A stretch of DNA of 64,000 nt, taken from positions 816,978 to 880,977 of the forward strand of contig NZ_CP029829.1 of the NCBI RefSeq assembly GCF_003233655.1, read 5' to 3'. Below, piece by piece: positions 47,427 through 56,864 of the stretch. The position numbers were made by a program, and so were the translations under genes. The DNA comes from Azospirillum ramasamyi (GTDB lineage Bacteria; Pseudomonadota; Alphaproteobacteria; Azospirillales; Azospirillaceae). How positions within the stretch are numbered: position 1 is the first letter of the stretch; each line of letters opens with the position of its first letter. The notes below the pieces were generated by a model. It had not been told where the DNA came from, did no database searches, and worked only from the letters and a program-made list of their open reading frames with translations.

Positions 47427-48625
47427 AGGCGGAGGCGGTGCCGGATGCGCCGCGCAGCGTGACGATCCTCGGGTCCACCGGTTCGGTCGGCACGCAGACC
47501 GTGGACCTCGTCGCCCGCGATCCGGAGCGCTTCCCGGTCGAGGCGCTGACCGCCAACCGCAACGTCGCTCTGCTGGCAAAGCAGGCTCGCGACCTGAGGG
47601 CCCGCCTTGCCGTCGTCGCCGATCCCGCCGCCTATGCTGAATTGAAGGACCTTTTGTCCGGCACCGGCATCGAGGTTGCCGCCGGTGCCGAGGCCGTGGC
47701 CGCCGCCGCCGAACGCCCGGCCGACTGGGTGATGGCCGCCATCGTCGGCGCCGCCGGGCTGGAGCCGACGCTTGCCGCCGTGCGCCGGGGCGCCATCGTC
47801 GCCTTCGCCAACAAGGAGGTTCTGGTCTGCGCCGGCGCCCTGATGATGGAGGAGGTGAAGGCCCACGGCGCAACGCTGCTGCCGGTCGACAGCGAACATT
47901 CCGCCATCTATCAGGTCTTCGATTTCGGGCGGACCGACAGCGTCGCCCGCCTGATCCTCACCGCCTCGGGTGGTCCGTTCCGCACCAGGGACCGCGCCTT
48001 CATGGCCGCGGCGACGCGGGAGCAGGCGGTCGCCCATCCGACCTGGGACATGGGCGCCAAGATCTCGGTCGACAGCGCCACGATGATGAACAAGGGGCTG
48101 GAGCTGATCGAAGCCCATTTCCTGTTCGGCATCCCCGAGGAGCGGATCGATGTCCTGGTCCATCCGCAGTCGGTGATCCACTCCCTGGTCGAGTATGTCG
48201 ACGGCTCCGTGCTGGCGCAGCTCGGCACGCCGGACATGCGTACACCCATCGCCTATGCGCTGGGCTGGCCCGCGCGCATCGCCACCCCGGCGGAACGGCT
48301 GGATCTTGTCAAGGCTGCGACCCTGACCTTCGAGGCGCCCGATCCCGTACGCTTCCCGGCACTCCGGCTGGCCCGGGCCGCCTTGCAAAGCGGGGGGGGC
48401 GCTCCTACTATACTCAGTGCCGCCAATGAGGTGGCTGTTCAGGCGTTTCTCGACCGCCGGATCGGCTTCCTCGACATCGAACGGATCGTCGAGGAGACGT
48501 TGACGGCGTTGCCCCACCGCCCGCTGCGCGATCTCGCCGCCGTGCGGGAGGCCGATGCGGATGCCAGGCGGGATGCCGCCGGCCGCGTTCAGGCCATCGG
48601 TGCGACAGCGGTTGGCAGCCGATGA
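47417..48625 (+). CDS. dxr: 1-deoxy-D-xylulose 5-phosphate reductoisomerase
   Basis: Second step of the MEP isoprenoid pathway, 402 aa. NADPH motif [12 protein letters not shown] at the N-terminus; substrate/metal region [32 protein letters not shown] and [12 protein letters not shown]. The ATG at 47417 overlaps the cdsA end. Placing it beside uppS links isoprenoid precursor supply to undecaprenyl carrier synthesis. Confidence 0.97.
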   Translation: MVVKAEAVPDAPRSVTILGSTGSVGTQTVDLVARDPERFPVEALTANRNVALLAKQARDLRARLAVVADPAAYAELKDLLSGTGIEVAAGAEAVAAAAERPADWVMAAIVGAAGLEPTLAAVRRGAIVAFANKEVLVCAGALMMEEVKAHGATLLPVDSEHSAIYQVFDFGRTDSVARLILTASGGPFRTRDRAFMAAATREQAVAHPTWDMGAKISVDSATMMNKGLELIEAHFLFGIPEERIDVLVHPQSVIHSLVEYVDGSVLAQLGTPDMRTPIAYALGWPARIATPAERLDLVKAATLTFEAPDPVRFPALRLARAALQSGGGAPTILSAANEVAVQAFLDRRIGFLDIERIVEETLTALPHRPLRDLAAVREADADARRDAAGRVQAIGATAVGSR

Positions 48626-48661
48626 TCAGCGTTCGAGGCGCTGAAGGGCGCAAGGGTTGAA

Positions 48662-49795
48662 ATGGACGTAATCGGCGGTTTCTGGACCTCGGTGCTGGCT
48701 TTTCTGCTGGTCCTCACCGTGCTCGTCTTCGTGCACGAGCTTGGTCACTATCTGATCGCGCGGCGCAACGGCGTGCGGATCGAGACCTTCTCAATCGGCT
48801 TCGGGCCGGAGTTGTTCGGCTTCACCGACCGCACCGGCACGCGCTGGAAGTTCAGCGCGCTGCCGCTCGGCGGCTATGTCAAGATGTTCGGCGACGCCGA
48901 CCCGGCGAGCACGCCCGGCTCCAATCTGTCGGGCATGACGGAAGAGGAGCGGTCCGTCTCCTTCCACCACAAGCGGGTGGGGCAGCGCGCGGCGATCGTC
49001 GCCGCCGGGCCGATCGCCAACTTCCTGTTCTCCATCGTCGTGCTGGCCGTGCTGTTCATGACGGCGGGGCAGTCCTTCACGCCGCCCGACGTCGGCGGCA
49101 TCCAGCCCGGCAGCGCGGCCGAGCGCGCCGGCATCCTGCCCGGCGACATCATCCTCTCGGTCGACGGCACAGGCATTCAGCGCTTCGAGGAAATCCGGCA
49201 GATCGTATCCATCCGTCCGGGGCAGCCACTGGCGATCGAGTTGAATCGCGACGGCCGGGTGATGACGGTCACCGCGACGCCGGATTCGCAGTCCGTCACG
49301 GACCGACTCGGCAACAGCCATCAGATCGGCTTGCTCGGCATCAGCCGCGGCAGCGTCGGGATGATGCGCCACGACCCGCTGACGGCGGTCTGGCAGGCGG
49401 GACGAGAAGTCGCAGGCATGATCAGCGGCACCTTCACCGCGCTGGGCCAGATGGTCCAGGGATCGCGCGGGACCGAAGAGCTGGGGGGGCCGCTGCGCAT
49501 CGCCCAGATGTCGGGCGAGGTGGCGCAATCCGGCCTGTATCCGCTGATCTGGTTCATGACCTTCCTGTCGGTGAACCTCGGGCTGATCAACCTGTTCCCG
49601 GTGCCGATGCTGGACGGCGGCCATCTGGTGTTCTACGCCTTCGAAAAGCTTCGGGGCCGGCCGCTTGGAGCGCGAGCGCAAGAATACGGTTTCCGAATTG
49701 GATTGGCCTTGGTATTAACGCTCATGGTCTTCGCCACGTGGAACGACCTGGTTCAACTGCGCGTGGTCGATTTCTTCCGGGGACTGGTTTCCTGA
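48662..49795 (+). CDS. rseP: Site-2 intramembrane zinc protease RseP
   Basis: Membrane metalloprotease of 377 aa for regulated intramembrane proteolysis of anti-sigma factors and signal peptides. Zinc motif HELGH (25-29) lies in the first helix, a PDZ domain in the middle (GGIQPGSAAERAGILPGDII), and LDGG near the C-terminus (PMLDGGHLVF) supplies the third ligand. Its place upstream of bamA is conserved across proteobacteria. Confidence 0.97.
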   Translation: MDVIGGFWTSVLAFLLVLTVLVFVHELGHYLIARRNGVRIETFSIGFGPELFGFTDRTGTRWKFSALPLGGYVKMFGDADPASTPGSNLSGMTEEERSVSFHHKRVGQRAAIVAAGPIANFLFSIVVLAVLFMTAGQSFTPPDVGGIQPGSAAERAGILPGDIILSVDGTGIQRFEEIRQIVSIRPGQPLAIELNRDGRVMTVTATPDSQSVTDRLGNSHQIGLLGISRGSVGMMRHDPLTAVWQAGREVAGMISGTFTALGQMVQGSRGTEELGGPLRIAQMSGEVAQSGLYPLIWFMTFLSVNLGLINLFPVPMLDGGHLVFYAFEKLRGRPLGARAQEYGFRIGLALVLTLMVFATWNDLVQLRVVDFFRGLVS

Positions 49796-49822
49796 TTCCA
49801 GCCCCTTGCCAGGGAGCGTGAT

Positions 49823-52162
49823 TTGCCGGTGTCGAGCAAAGTTCTGGTGGCGGGCCTGCTGGCCGGCTGCGCCATGACGACGGTGTCTGTCGCCCACGCC
49901 CAAACCGCCGCCTCGCCCGGAAGGGCGCCCGCGGGTTCCGGGTCCATGGTCGCCCAGGTGTTCAGCGGCGGTACGGTGCGCGATATCCGGGTCGAAGGCA
50001 CCCAGCGAATCGAACCGTCCACGGTCCGCTCCTACCTGACGATTCAGCCCGGCGACCAGTTCGATCCCGAACGGATCGACCAGTCGTTGAAGGCGCTGTT
50101 CAACACCGGCCTGTTCGCGGACGTGGTGCTGAAGCGCGAAGGCGATGCGCTGGTGGTGACGGTGGCCGAGAACCCCATCATCAACCGCATCGCGTTCGAG
50201 GGGAACCGGCGCATCGACAGGGAGACGCTGGAGCGGGAAATCCAGCTGCGTCCCCGCGTCGTCTATACGCGCACCCGCGTTCAGAACGATGTTCAGCGTA
50301 TCCAGGAGATCTACCGCCGCCAGGGCCGATTCGCCGCGACGGTCGAGCCGAAGATCATCCAGCTCGACCAGAACCGGGTCGATCTGGTCTATGAGATCAA
50401 TGAAGGCGCGCGCACCGGCGTGCGCGGCATCACCTTCATCGGCAACCAGCATTTTTCCGACGGAACTCTGCGCGAGGCCGTTCAGACCAAGGAATCCGCC
50501 TGGTGGCGCTTCCTGTCGTCCGACGACAACTATGATCCGGACCGTCTGAACTACGACCGCGACCTGCTGCGCCGCTTCTACCTGAAGGAAGGCTACGCCG
50601 ACTTCCGCGTGGTCTCGGCCGTGGCGGAGCTGACGCCCGACAAATCGGACTTCTTCATCACCTTCACCATCGAGGAAGGCGATCGCTACAAGTTCGGCAA
50701 GGTGGACATCAACACCTCGCTGAAGCAGCTCGACCCGGCCGTGCTGCAGAACAGCGTGACCACCACCGAAGGCGACTGGTACAACGCCCAGAAGGTCGAA
50801 GACACGATCACGAAGCTGACGAACGCCGTCGGCGATCTGCAGTACGCCTTCGTGGATGTACGGCCGCGGATTTCGCGCAACCGCGAGAACCGCACCATCG
50901 ACATCATCTATGAGATCAACGAGGGGCCCCGCACCTTCGTCGACCGCATCGACATCACTGGCAACGTCCGTACGCTGGACAAGGTGGTGCGCCGCGAGAT
51001 GCTGCTGGCTGAAGGCGATCCGTTCAACGCGTCCAAGTTGAGGCGGTCCGAGCAGCGCATCAAGGATCTGGGCTTCTTCGAGCGCGTGAACATCACCACC
51101 GCCGAAAGCAGCGCGCCCGACCGCACCATCGTGAACGTCGACGTGGCCGAGCAGTCGACCGGTGAAATCTCGATCGGTGCCGGTTTCTCGACTTCCGACG
51201 GTCCCTTGGGCGACTTCTCGATCCGCGAGCGCAACCTGCTCGGCCGCGGTCAGGATCTGCGCCTGGGCGCCACACTATCGGGCCGCCGCCAGCTGTACGA
51301 CATCTCCTTCACCGAGCCGTACTTCATGGACCGGGACCTGTCGGCCGGTGTCGACCTCTTCCGGACGCGCTACAACTACCAGGACGAGAGCTCGTTCAAC
51401 GAGAAGAACACTGGCTTCGCCCTGCGCCTGGGCTATCCGCTGAGCGAGCACCTGCGCCAGCGCGTCTATTACCAGCTGCAGGACACGCTGATCGAGGAAG
51501 TGCCGCTCACCGCGTCGAAGTACATCCAGGAGCAGCGCGGCGAACGCGTGACCTCGCTGATCGGCCAGGAGTTGACCTACGACGTCCGCAACAGCAAGCT
51601 GACGCCGACCGAGGGCTATTTCATCCGCCTCACCAACGACATCGCCGGTCTCGGCGGTTCGGTGCGGTTCCTGCGCAATAAGCTGGCCGCCGGATACTAC
51701 ATCCCGCTCGGCGAGGACCAGTGGGTGCTGAGCACCACGGGTGAGATCGGCTATATCCACGGTCTCGGCCAGAAGGTGCAGTTGGGCGACCGCTTCTTCA
51801 TCGGCGGTGATACGTTGCGCGGCTTCAACACCGCCGGCATCGGTCCGCGCGACGTGTCCACCGGCGATGCGCTGGGCGGTACCCGCTATGCCCGCGCCTC
51901 GGTGGAAATGAGCTTCCCCTTCGGCCTGCCGGAAGAGTTCGGCCTGCTCGGCCACGCCTTTACCGATGTCGGCACGCTCGGCAAGGTCGACATCAACGAT
52001 CCGAACGTGAAGGATGACGAGACCATCCGCGTCTCCATCGGCACCGGCGTGTCGTGGAAGTCGCCGTTCGGGCCCATCCGGCTCGATGTCGCGCTGCCGA
52101 TCCGCAAGGAAGGCTACGACGAGAAAGAGCTCATCCGCTTCAGCTTCGGAACCAGGTTCTAA
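49823..52162 (+). CDS. bamA: Outer membrane protein assembly factor BamA
   Basis: Essential Omp85 insertase, 779 aa. Signal peptide (about 1-30, ending AHAQ), five POTRA domains (about 45-370), then a 16-strand barrel ending in FSFGTRF with a C-terminal Phe. The lid-lock motif is present as GGDTLRGF. The TTG at 49823 is chosen because GGGAG lies 6-7 nt upstream; an in-frame GTG is two codons downstream. The skp-like gene starts 1 nt after its stop. Confidence 0.97.
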   Translation: MPVSSKVLVAGLLAGCAMTTVSVAHAQTAASPGRAPAGSGSMVAQVFSGGTVRDIRVEGTQRIEPSTVRSYLTIQPGDQFDPERIDQSLKALFNTGLFADVVLKREGDALVVTVAENPIINRIAFEGNRRIDRETLEREIQLRPRVVYTRTRVQNDVQRIQEIYRRQGRFAATVEPKIIQLDQNRVDLVYEINEGARTGVRGITFIGNQHFSDGTLREAVQTKESAWWRFLSSDDNYDPDRLNYDRDLLRRFYLKEGYADFRVVSAVAELTPDKSDFFITFTIEEGDRYKFGKVDINTSLKQLDPAVLQNSVTTTEGDWYNAQKVEDTITKLTNAVGDLQYAFVDVRPRISRNRENRTIDIIYEINEGPRTFVDRIDITGNVRTLDKVVRREMLLAEGDPFNASKLRRSEQRIKDLGFFERVNITTAESSAPDRTIVNVDVAEQSTGEISIGAGFSTSDGPLGDFSIRERNLLGRGQDLRLGATLSGRRQLYDISFTEPYFMDRDLSAGVDLFRTRYNYQDESSFNEKNTGFALRLGYPLSEHLRQRVYYQLQDTLIEEVPLTASKYIQEQRGERVTSLIGQELTYDVRNSKLTPTEGYFIRLTNDIAGLGGSVRFLRNKLAAGYYIPLGEDQWVLSTTGEIGYIHGLGQKVQLGDRFFIGGDTLRGFNTAGIGPRDVSTGDALGGTRYARASVEMSFPFGLPEEFGLLGHAFTDVGTLGKVDINDPNVKDDETIRVSIGTGVSWKSPFGPIRLDVALPIRKEGYDEKELIRFSFGTRF

Positions 52163-52163
52163 G

Positions 52164-52817
52164 ATGAAATTCTCCCAGTCGAAGGCGCCGTTCCGCGTCG
52201 CCGTCCTGTCGGCCGTCACGGTCGCCGGCCTCCTGTTCGCCGCCACCTCGGCTCAGGCCCAAAGCCAACCGAAGGCCGAGGCTCCGAAGACCGAAGCCCC
52301 CAAGCCGGCGACGGCCACCCCGCCGGCTCCCGGTGCGGAACTGAAGGCCCCGATCATCGCGGTGATCGACGTCCAGAAGATCATGCAGGAGTCCACGGCG
52401 TCGAAGGGGATCACCAAGTCCTTCGAATCGCTGCGCGATTCCTACCAGAAGGAAATCTCCGCGCTGGAGGACAAGCTCCGCAAGACCGAGGACGAACTGC
52501 GCAAGCAGCAGACCGTCCTGTCGCCGGAAGCGCTCGCCACCAAGCGCCGCGATTTCGAGAAGCAGGTCGCCGAGGTTCAGAAGACGGTCCAGACCCGCAA
52601 GCGGGCCCTGGAGACGGGGCTGAACGACGCGATGGCCGTCGTTCACAAGACGATGGTCGATGTGGTCGCCGAGATCTCGCGCGAGCGCGGCGCCAACCTC
52701 GTCCTCGCCCGCCAGCAGTTCGTCCTGGTCGATACCCAACTCGACGTCACCGATGCGGTGATGGAGCGGGTGAACAAGAAGCTGCCGCAAGTCGCGCTGA
52801 ACGTTCCCAAGCAGTGA
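52164..52817 (+). CDS. OmpH/Skp-like periplasmic chaperone
   Basis: Periplasmic holdase guiding outer-membrane proteins to BamA, 217 aa. Signal peptide cleaved near AQA-QS, a Pro/Ala/Lys-rich linker longer than in enteric Skp, then the OmpH fold: IIAVIDVQKIMQES, a long charged coiled coil (about 95-165) and a C-terminal beta segment (GANLVLARQQFVLVDTQLDV). It is coupled to bamA. Usually lpxD comes next; here there is a 216-nt gap and then fabZ. Confidence 0.92.
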   Translation: MKFSQSKAPFRVAVLSAVTVAGLLFAATSAQAQSQPKAEAPKTEAPKPATATPPAPGAELKAPIIAVIDVQKIMQESTASKGITKSFESLRDSYQKEISALEDKLRKTEDELRKQQTVLSPEALATKRRDFEKQVAEVQKTVQTRKRALETGLNDAMAVVHKTMVDVVAEISRERGANLVLARQQFVLVDTQLDVTDAVMERVNKKLPQVALNVPKQ

Positions 52818-52829
52818 CGCATACCTGAG

Positions 52830-52870
52830 CAGGGCCGTCGCCATCCCGACGAGGGAGGGTGACGGCCCTG
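52830..52870 (+). terminator. Long hairpin after the skp-like gene
   Basis: Outer 10-bp stem (CAGGGCCGTC, 52830-52839, with GACGGCCCTG, 52861-52870), extended inward to about 18 bp with two mismatches. There is no T-tract. It separates the bamA-skp unit from fabZ-lpxAIB. Confidence 0.55.
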
Positions 52871-53033
52871 TTGCGTATCCGGGTTCGGCGGTTGCGGTCG
52901 CCGCGGAAATGGGGCAAGAAGGCGGAGCAAACAAAAAGGTGCCGGCGCTTCCCTGGCGGGACGGCGGTGCCCGTTCTCCCGGTTCGGAGAATGGTGAACC
53001 CTATCGGTTGGTGGAAAGGCGGGCGGCCGGATA

Positions 53034-53516
53034 ATGGACGTGACGGCGGACAACAACGCGCACAGCAATAAGATCGACGACATCGACATCACGCGGATCA
53101 TGAAAATGATCCCGCATCGCTACCCGATCCTGATGATCGACCGGGTGATCGATGTGACGCTGGGCGAAGGCGCCACCGGCGTGAAGAACGTCACGATCAA
53201 CGAGCCCTTCTTCCAGGGCCATTTCCCGTCGCGTCCGGTAATGCCCGGCGTGCTGATCATCGAGGCGATGGCGCAGACCTCCGCCGTGCTGGTGGTCGCC
53301 ACGCTCGGGCCGGATGCCGAAGGCAAGCTGGTCTATTTCATGACCGTGGACGAGGCGCGTTTCCGCCGTCCGGTCACCCCCGGCGACACCATCCACATCC
53401 ACGTGACCAAGCAGCGCCAGCGCGCCAATGTTTGGAAGTTCAAGGGCGAGGCCAAGGTCAACGGCGTCCTCGTCGCCGAAGCCGTCTATTCCGCCATGAT
53501 CCTGGACGAAAAATGA
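53034..53516 (+). CDS. fabZ: 3-hydroxyacyl-[ACP] dehydratase FabZ
   Basis: Dehydratase of fatty acid elongation, 160 aa hot-dog fold. Catalytic His in [17 protein letters not shown] and Glu in VLIIEAMAQ are present. It supplies acyl chains and, in this cluster, competes with lipid A enzymes for hydroxyacyl-ACP. The stop overlaps the lpxA start by 4 nt (ATGA). Confidence 0.97.
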   Translation: MDVTADNNAHSNKIDDIDITRIMKMIPHRYPILMIDRVIDVTLGEGATGVKNVTINEPFFQGHFPSRPVMPGVLIIEAMAQTSAVLVVATLGPDAEGKLVYFMTVDEARFRRPVTPGDTIHIHVTKQRQRANVWKFKGEAKVNGVLVAEAVYSAMILDEK

Positions 53517-54307
53517 CCGTTTCCATCCATCCGTCCGCCATCGTCGATCCCGCGGCCAAGCTGGGCGAGGGCGTCAACATCGGCCCATTCTGCGTCGTCG
53601 GTCCCGACGTCACGCTGGGCGACGGCGTTCGGCTGGTTTCCCATGTGGCTGTGGACGGGCGCACCAGCATCGGCGCCGACACCGTCATCTATCCCTTCGC
53701 GTCCATCGGCCATCGTCCGCAGGACCTGAAGTTCCACGGCGAGGCGTCCGAACTCGTCATCGGTGCCCGCAACCAGATCCGCGAGCATGTGACGATGAAC
53801 CCCGGCACCGAGGGCGGGGGCATGATCACCCGCGTCGGCGACGACGGGCTGTTCATGATGGGCTCGCACGTCGCGCATGACTGCATCGTCGGCGATCACG
53901 TCATCCTGGCAAACAACGCCACGCTCGGCGGTCATGTGACGCTGGGTGACTATGTGATCATCGGCGGGCTTTCGGCGGTGCGCCAGTTCGTGCGCATCGG
54001 TTCCCACGCCATGATCGGCGGCATGTCGGGCGTCGAGAACGATGTGATTCCCTTCGGTCTGGTCATGGGCGACCGCGCCCGTCTGGCCGGCCTGAACCTC
54101 GTCGGGCTTGAGCGGCGCGGCTTCAAGAAGGACGACATCCACGCGCTCCGCGCGGCCTACCGCATGCTGTTCGGGCCGGAGGGTACCTTCGCCGAGCGGG
54201 TGGAGGAGGTCGGTCGCGACTTCGGCGAGCGTGCGCTGATCTCCGACGTGCTGTCCTTCATCCGTGCCAAGGAAGCGCGTTCCCTCTGCCAGCCGCGCGA
54301 GAGCTGA
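53513..54307 (+). CDS. lpxA: UDP-N-acetylglucosamine acyltransferase LpxA
   Basis: First step of lipid A synthesis, 264 aa. Left-handed beta-helix of hexapeptide repeats ([20 protein letters not shown]), the catalytic His region [11 protein letters not shown], and a helical C-terminal domain. Coupled to fabZ by ATGA overlap; lpxI follows after 12 nt. Confidence 0.97.
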   Translation: MTVSIHPSAIVDPAAKLGEGVNIGPFCVVGPDVTLGDGVRLVSHVAVDGRTSIGADTVIYPFASIGHRPQDLKFHGEASELVIGARNQIREHVTMNPGTEGGGMITRVGDDGLFMMGSHVAHDCIVGDHVILANNATLGGHVTLGDYVIIGGLSAVRQFVRIGSHAMIGGMSGVENDVIPFGLVMGDRARLAGLNLVGLERRGFKKDDIHALRAAYRMLFGPEGTFAERVEEVGRDFGERALISDVLSFIRAKEARSLCQPRES

Positions 54308-54319
54308 GGCTGCCGGCCG

Positions 54320-55162
54320 ATGGCCGATACCCGACAGGTTGCCGGTCCGAAATTGGCGATCCTGGCCGGTGGCGGTACGCTGCCGGCCAGGATCGCGAGC
54401 GCGGTGCGCGGGCAGGGGCGTGAAGTCTTCGTCGTCGCGTTCGACGGACACACCGACCCCGAGACCGTCGCCGGTCTGCCGCATCTGTGGAGCCGCTTCG
54501 GCGCTGCCGGCACCATCCTCCGCCGTCTCCATGAGGAAGGCGTGGGGGAGGTCGTGCTGGCCGGGCCGGTGAAGCGTCCGTCCTTCACGGAACTGATGCC
54601 GGACTGGCGCACAGCGCGGTTCCTTGCCCGCGTCGGAACCCGCGCGCTTGGCGACGACGGTTTGCTGCGCGCCGTGGTGCGCGAGGTGGAAGAGGACGGC
54701 TTCCGCGTCGTCGGTCTCCATGAACTGCTGAAGGATCTGTTGACCACGCCCGGTCCGGTCGGACGGCTCTCCCCGGATGCGGACGCGGAGCGTGATATCG
54801 CCCGCGCGGTCGAGGTCGCCCGTGCCATGGGGGCGCTGGATGTCGGACAAGGAGCGGTGGTCCAGCAGGGCATCGTCCTGGCTGTCGAGGCCATCGAGGG
54901 TACCGACGCCATGCTCGACCGTTGTGCCGGCCTGTCGCGGCCGGGGCCGGGCGGCGTGCTGGTCAAGGTGAAGAAGCCCAAGCAGGACCGCCGCATCGAT
55001 CTGCCGACCATGGGCGTCACGACGGTGGAGAAGGCCGCCGCAGCCGGGCTGCGCGGCATCGCCGTCGAGGCCGGCGGCAGCCTTTTGGTCGATCGCGCGG
55101 CGGTGGCGGCGGCGGCCGACCGGCTCGGTCTGTTCGTCACCGGCATCGAGATTCCGCAATGA
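54320..55162 (+). CDS. lpxI: UDP-2,3-diacylglucosamine pyrophosphatase LpxI
   Basis: Alternative lipid A enzyme that replaces LpxH in many alphaproteobacteria, hydrolysing UDP-2,3-diacylglucosamine to lipid X. 280 aa, DUF1009 family: KLAILAGGGTLPARIA at the N-terminus, LAGPVKRPSF, GAVVQQGIVLAVEAIEGTDA and LPTMGVTTVEKAA. The stop overlaps the lpxB start (ATGA). Confidence 0.96.
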   Translation: MADTRQVAGPKLAILAGGGTLPARIASAVRGQGREVFVVAFDGHTDPETVAGLPHLWSRFGAAGTILRRLHEEGVGEVVLAGPVKRPSFTELMPDWRTARFLARVGTRALGDDGLLRAVVREVEEDGFRVVGLHELLKDLLTTPGPVGRLSPDADAERDIARAVEVARAMGALDVGQGAVVQQGIVLAVEAIEGTDAMLDRCAGLSRPGPGGVLVKVKKPKQDRRIDLPTMGVTTVEKAAAAGLRGIAVEAGGSLLVDRAAVAAAADRLGLFVTGIEIPQ

Positions 55163-56367
55163 CCATCCACCCGACGGCCGCTGAGGTGGCCTGCGACGGC
55201 CCGACCCTGTTCCTGATCGCCGGCGAACCGTCGGGCGACGCGCTGGGCGCGCGGCTGATGGCGGCGGCCAAGCGGTTGACCGGCGGCAAAGTGCGCTTCG
55301 TGGGTATCGGCGGCGAGAAGATGACGGCGGAGGGACTGGTCAGCCTGTTCCCCATGGGCGAACTGACCCTGTTCGGCATCTTCGAACTGCTGCCGCATCT
55401 GCCGAACCTGATCCGCCGCATCGACCAGACGGTTGCGGAGATCGTCCGGCTGCGGCCCGACGCCGTGGTAGGCATCGATTCGCCCGGCTTCACCGTGCGC
55501 GTGGCCAAGAAGGTGCGGGCCGCCGAGCCAGCCATTCCGCTTGTCCACTATGTGGCGCCCACGGTTTGGGCCTGGAAGCCCAAGCGTGCGGCCAAGTATG
55601 CCGCCATCTATGACCACCTTCTCGCGGTGCTGCCCTTCGAGCCGCCCTATTTCGAGAAGGAGGGGCTGGCCTGCACCTTCGTCGGGCATTCGGTCGTCGA
55701 AGGTGGTGCGGGGAAGGGTGACGGGGGAGCGTTCCGCGAGCGGCATGGCATCGCGCCGGATGAGCGGATCGTCGCCGTGCTTCCGGGCAGCCGCAAGGGA
55801 GAGGTATCCCGCCTGCTGCCCGATTTCCGGGCGACGTTGGAACTGTTGCGTCCAGCGCATCCGAACCTGGTGGCTGTCGTCCCGACGGTGGCGACGGTGC
55901 GCGACCGCGTTGCCGCCGCCATCGCCGATTGGCCGCTGCGCACGCTGCTGGTCGAAGGGGATGCCGAGAAGTACGATGCCTTCGCGGCGGCGGAGGCGGC
56001 TCTAGCCGCTTCGGGCACCGTCGCGTTGGAACTGGCGCTCGCGCGGCTGCCGACAGTCATCGCCTACCGGCTGAATCCTGTCACCGTCGCGCTTTATCGC
56101 CGGCTGATCCAGGTGAAGTACGTCAATCTCGTCAACCTGATGCTCGATCGGATGCTGGTTCCGGAACTGCTGCAGAAGGACTGCCGCCCCGATAGACTGG
56201 CGGCCGAGTTGCGCCGTCTGCTCGACGATCCGGCGGCGCGCCAGACGCAGATCGACGGCGTGGCGGAAGTGGCCCGCTGGCTGGGGCAGGGGGATACCCC
56301 GCCCAGCGAACGGGCCGCCCGCGCCATCCTGGACCTCGTCGAAGAGCACCGCACAAAAAACGACTGA
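55159..56367 (+). CDS. lpxB: Lipid-A-disaccharide synthase LpxB
   Basis: GT19 glycosyltransferase joining lipid X and UDP-diacylglucosamine at the inner membrane, 402 aa. Motifs: LIAGEPSGDALGARLM, GIDSPGFTVRVAK, YVAPTVWAWKPKRA, LPGSRKGEVSRLLP and SGTVALELALARLP. It completes the lpxA-I-B set. Genes for LpxC, LpxD and LpxK are not in the window. Confidence 0.97.
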   Translation: MTIHPTAAEVACDGPTLFLIAGEPSGDALGARLMAAAKRLTGGKVRFVGIGGEKMTAEGLVSLFPMGELTLFGIFELLPHLPNLIRRIDQTVAEIVRLRPDAVVGIDSPGFTVRVAKKVRAAEPAIPLVHYVAPTVWAWKPKRAAKYAAIYDHLLAVLPFEPPYFEKEGLACTFVGHSVVEGGAGKGDGGAFRERHGIAPDERIVAVLPGSRKGEVSRLLPDFRATLELLRPAHPNLVAVVPTVATVRDRVAAAIADWPLRTLLVEGDAEKYDAFAAAEAALAASGTVALELALARLPTVIAYRLNPVTVALYRRLIQVKYVNLVNLMLDRMLVPELLQKDCRPDRLAAELRRLLDDPAARQTQIDGVAEVARWLGQGDTPPSERAARAILDLVEEHRTKND

Positions 56368-56407
56368 ACAACCGCCCAGTTAACCGCCAAGCGGGAGAAT
56401 AGAGACC

Positions 56408-56803
56408 ATGAGCGAATTCCGTCTGCTGCATACGATGCTGCGCGTGCTGGATCTGGAGAAGTCACTGGACTTCTACACCCGGCTGCTCGGCATGAAGCTG
56501 CTGCGCCGCAACGACTACGAGGGCGGCCGCTTCACCCTGGCCTTCGTCGGCTATGGCGAAGAATCCGACACGGCGGTTCTGGAACTGACCCACAACTGGG
56601 ACCAGAAGGAGCCGTACGAGATCGGCACCGCCTATGGCCATATCGCGCTCGGCGTTCCCGACATCTACGGCACCTGCGAGAAGCTGGCCGCGGAAGGCGT
56701 GAAGATCCCGCGTCCGCCGGGTCCGATGAAGCACGGCACCACCGTCATCGCCTTCATCGAGGATCCGGACGGCTACAAGGTTGAGCTGATCGAGACGAAG
56801 TGA
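56408..56803 (+). CDS. gloA: Lactoylglutathione lyase (glyoxalase I)
   Basis: Detoxifies methylglyoxal as its glutathione hemithioacetal. 131 aa, two beta-alpha-beta-beta-beta modules. Likely metal ligands H8, E59, H78 and E126 match the spacing of the nickel-type bacterial enzyme. GCGGGAG lies upstream of the ATG. It is last in the lpx run, 40 nt after lpxB, and has its own terminator. Confidence 0.96.
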   Translation: MSEFRLLHTMLRVLDLEKSLDFYTRLLGMKLLRRNDYEGGRFTLAFVGYGEESDTAVLELTHNWDQKEPYEIGTAYGHIALGVPDIYGTCEKLAAEGVKIPRPPGPMKHGTTVIAFIEDPDGYKVELIETK

Positions 56804-56831
56804 CGTTTCGCGGCTTAACCGTTTTCGACAG

Positions 56832-56864
56832 GGGCGCGGCCGGTAGCGGCTGCGCCCTTTGTTT
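56832..56864 (+). terminator. Intrinsic terminator of gloA
   Basis: 11-bp stem with one wobble pair (GGGCGCGGCCG, 56832-56842, with CGGCTGCGCCC, 56847-56857), a 4-nt loop and a TTTGTTT tail that reaches the 3' end of the convergent regulator gene. Confidence 0.8.
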
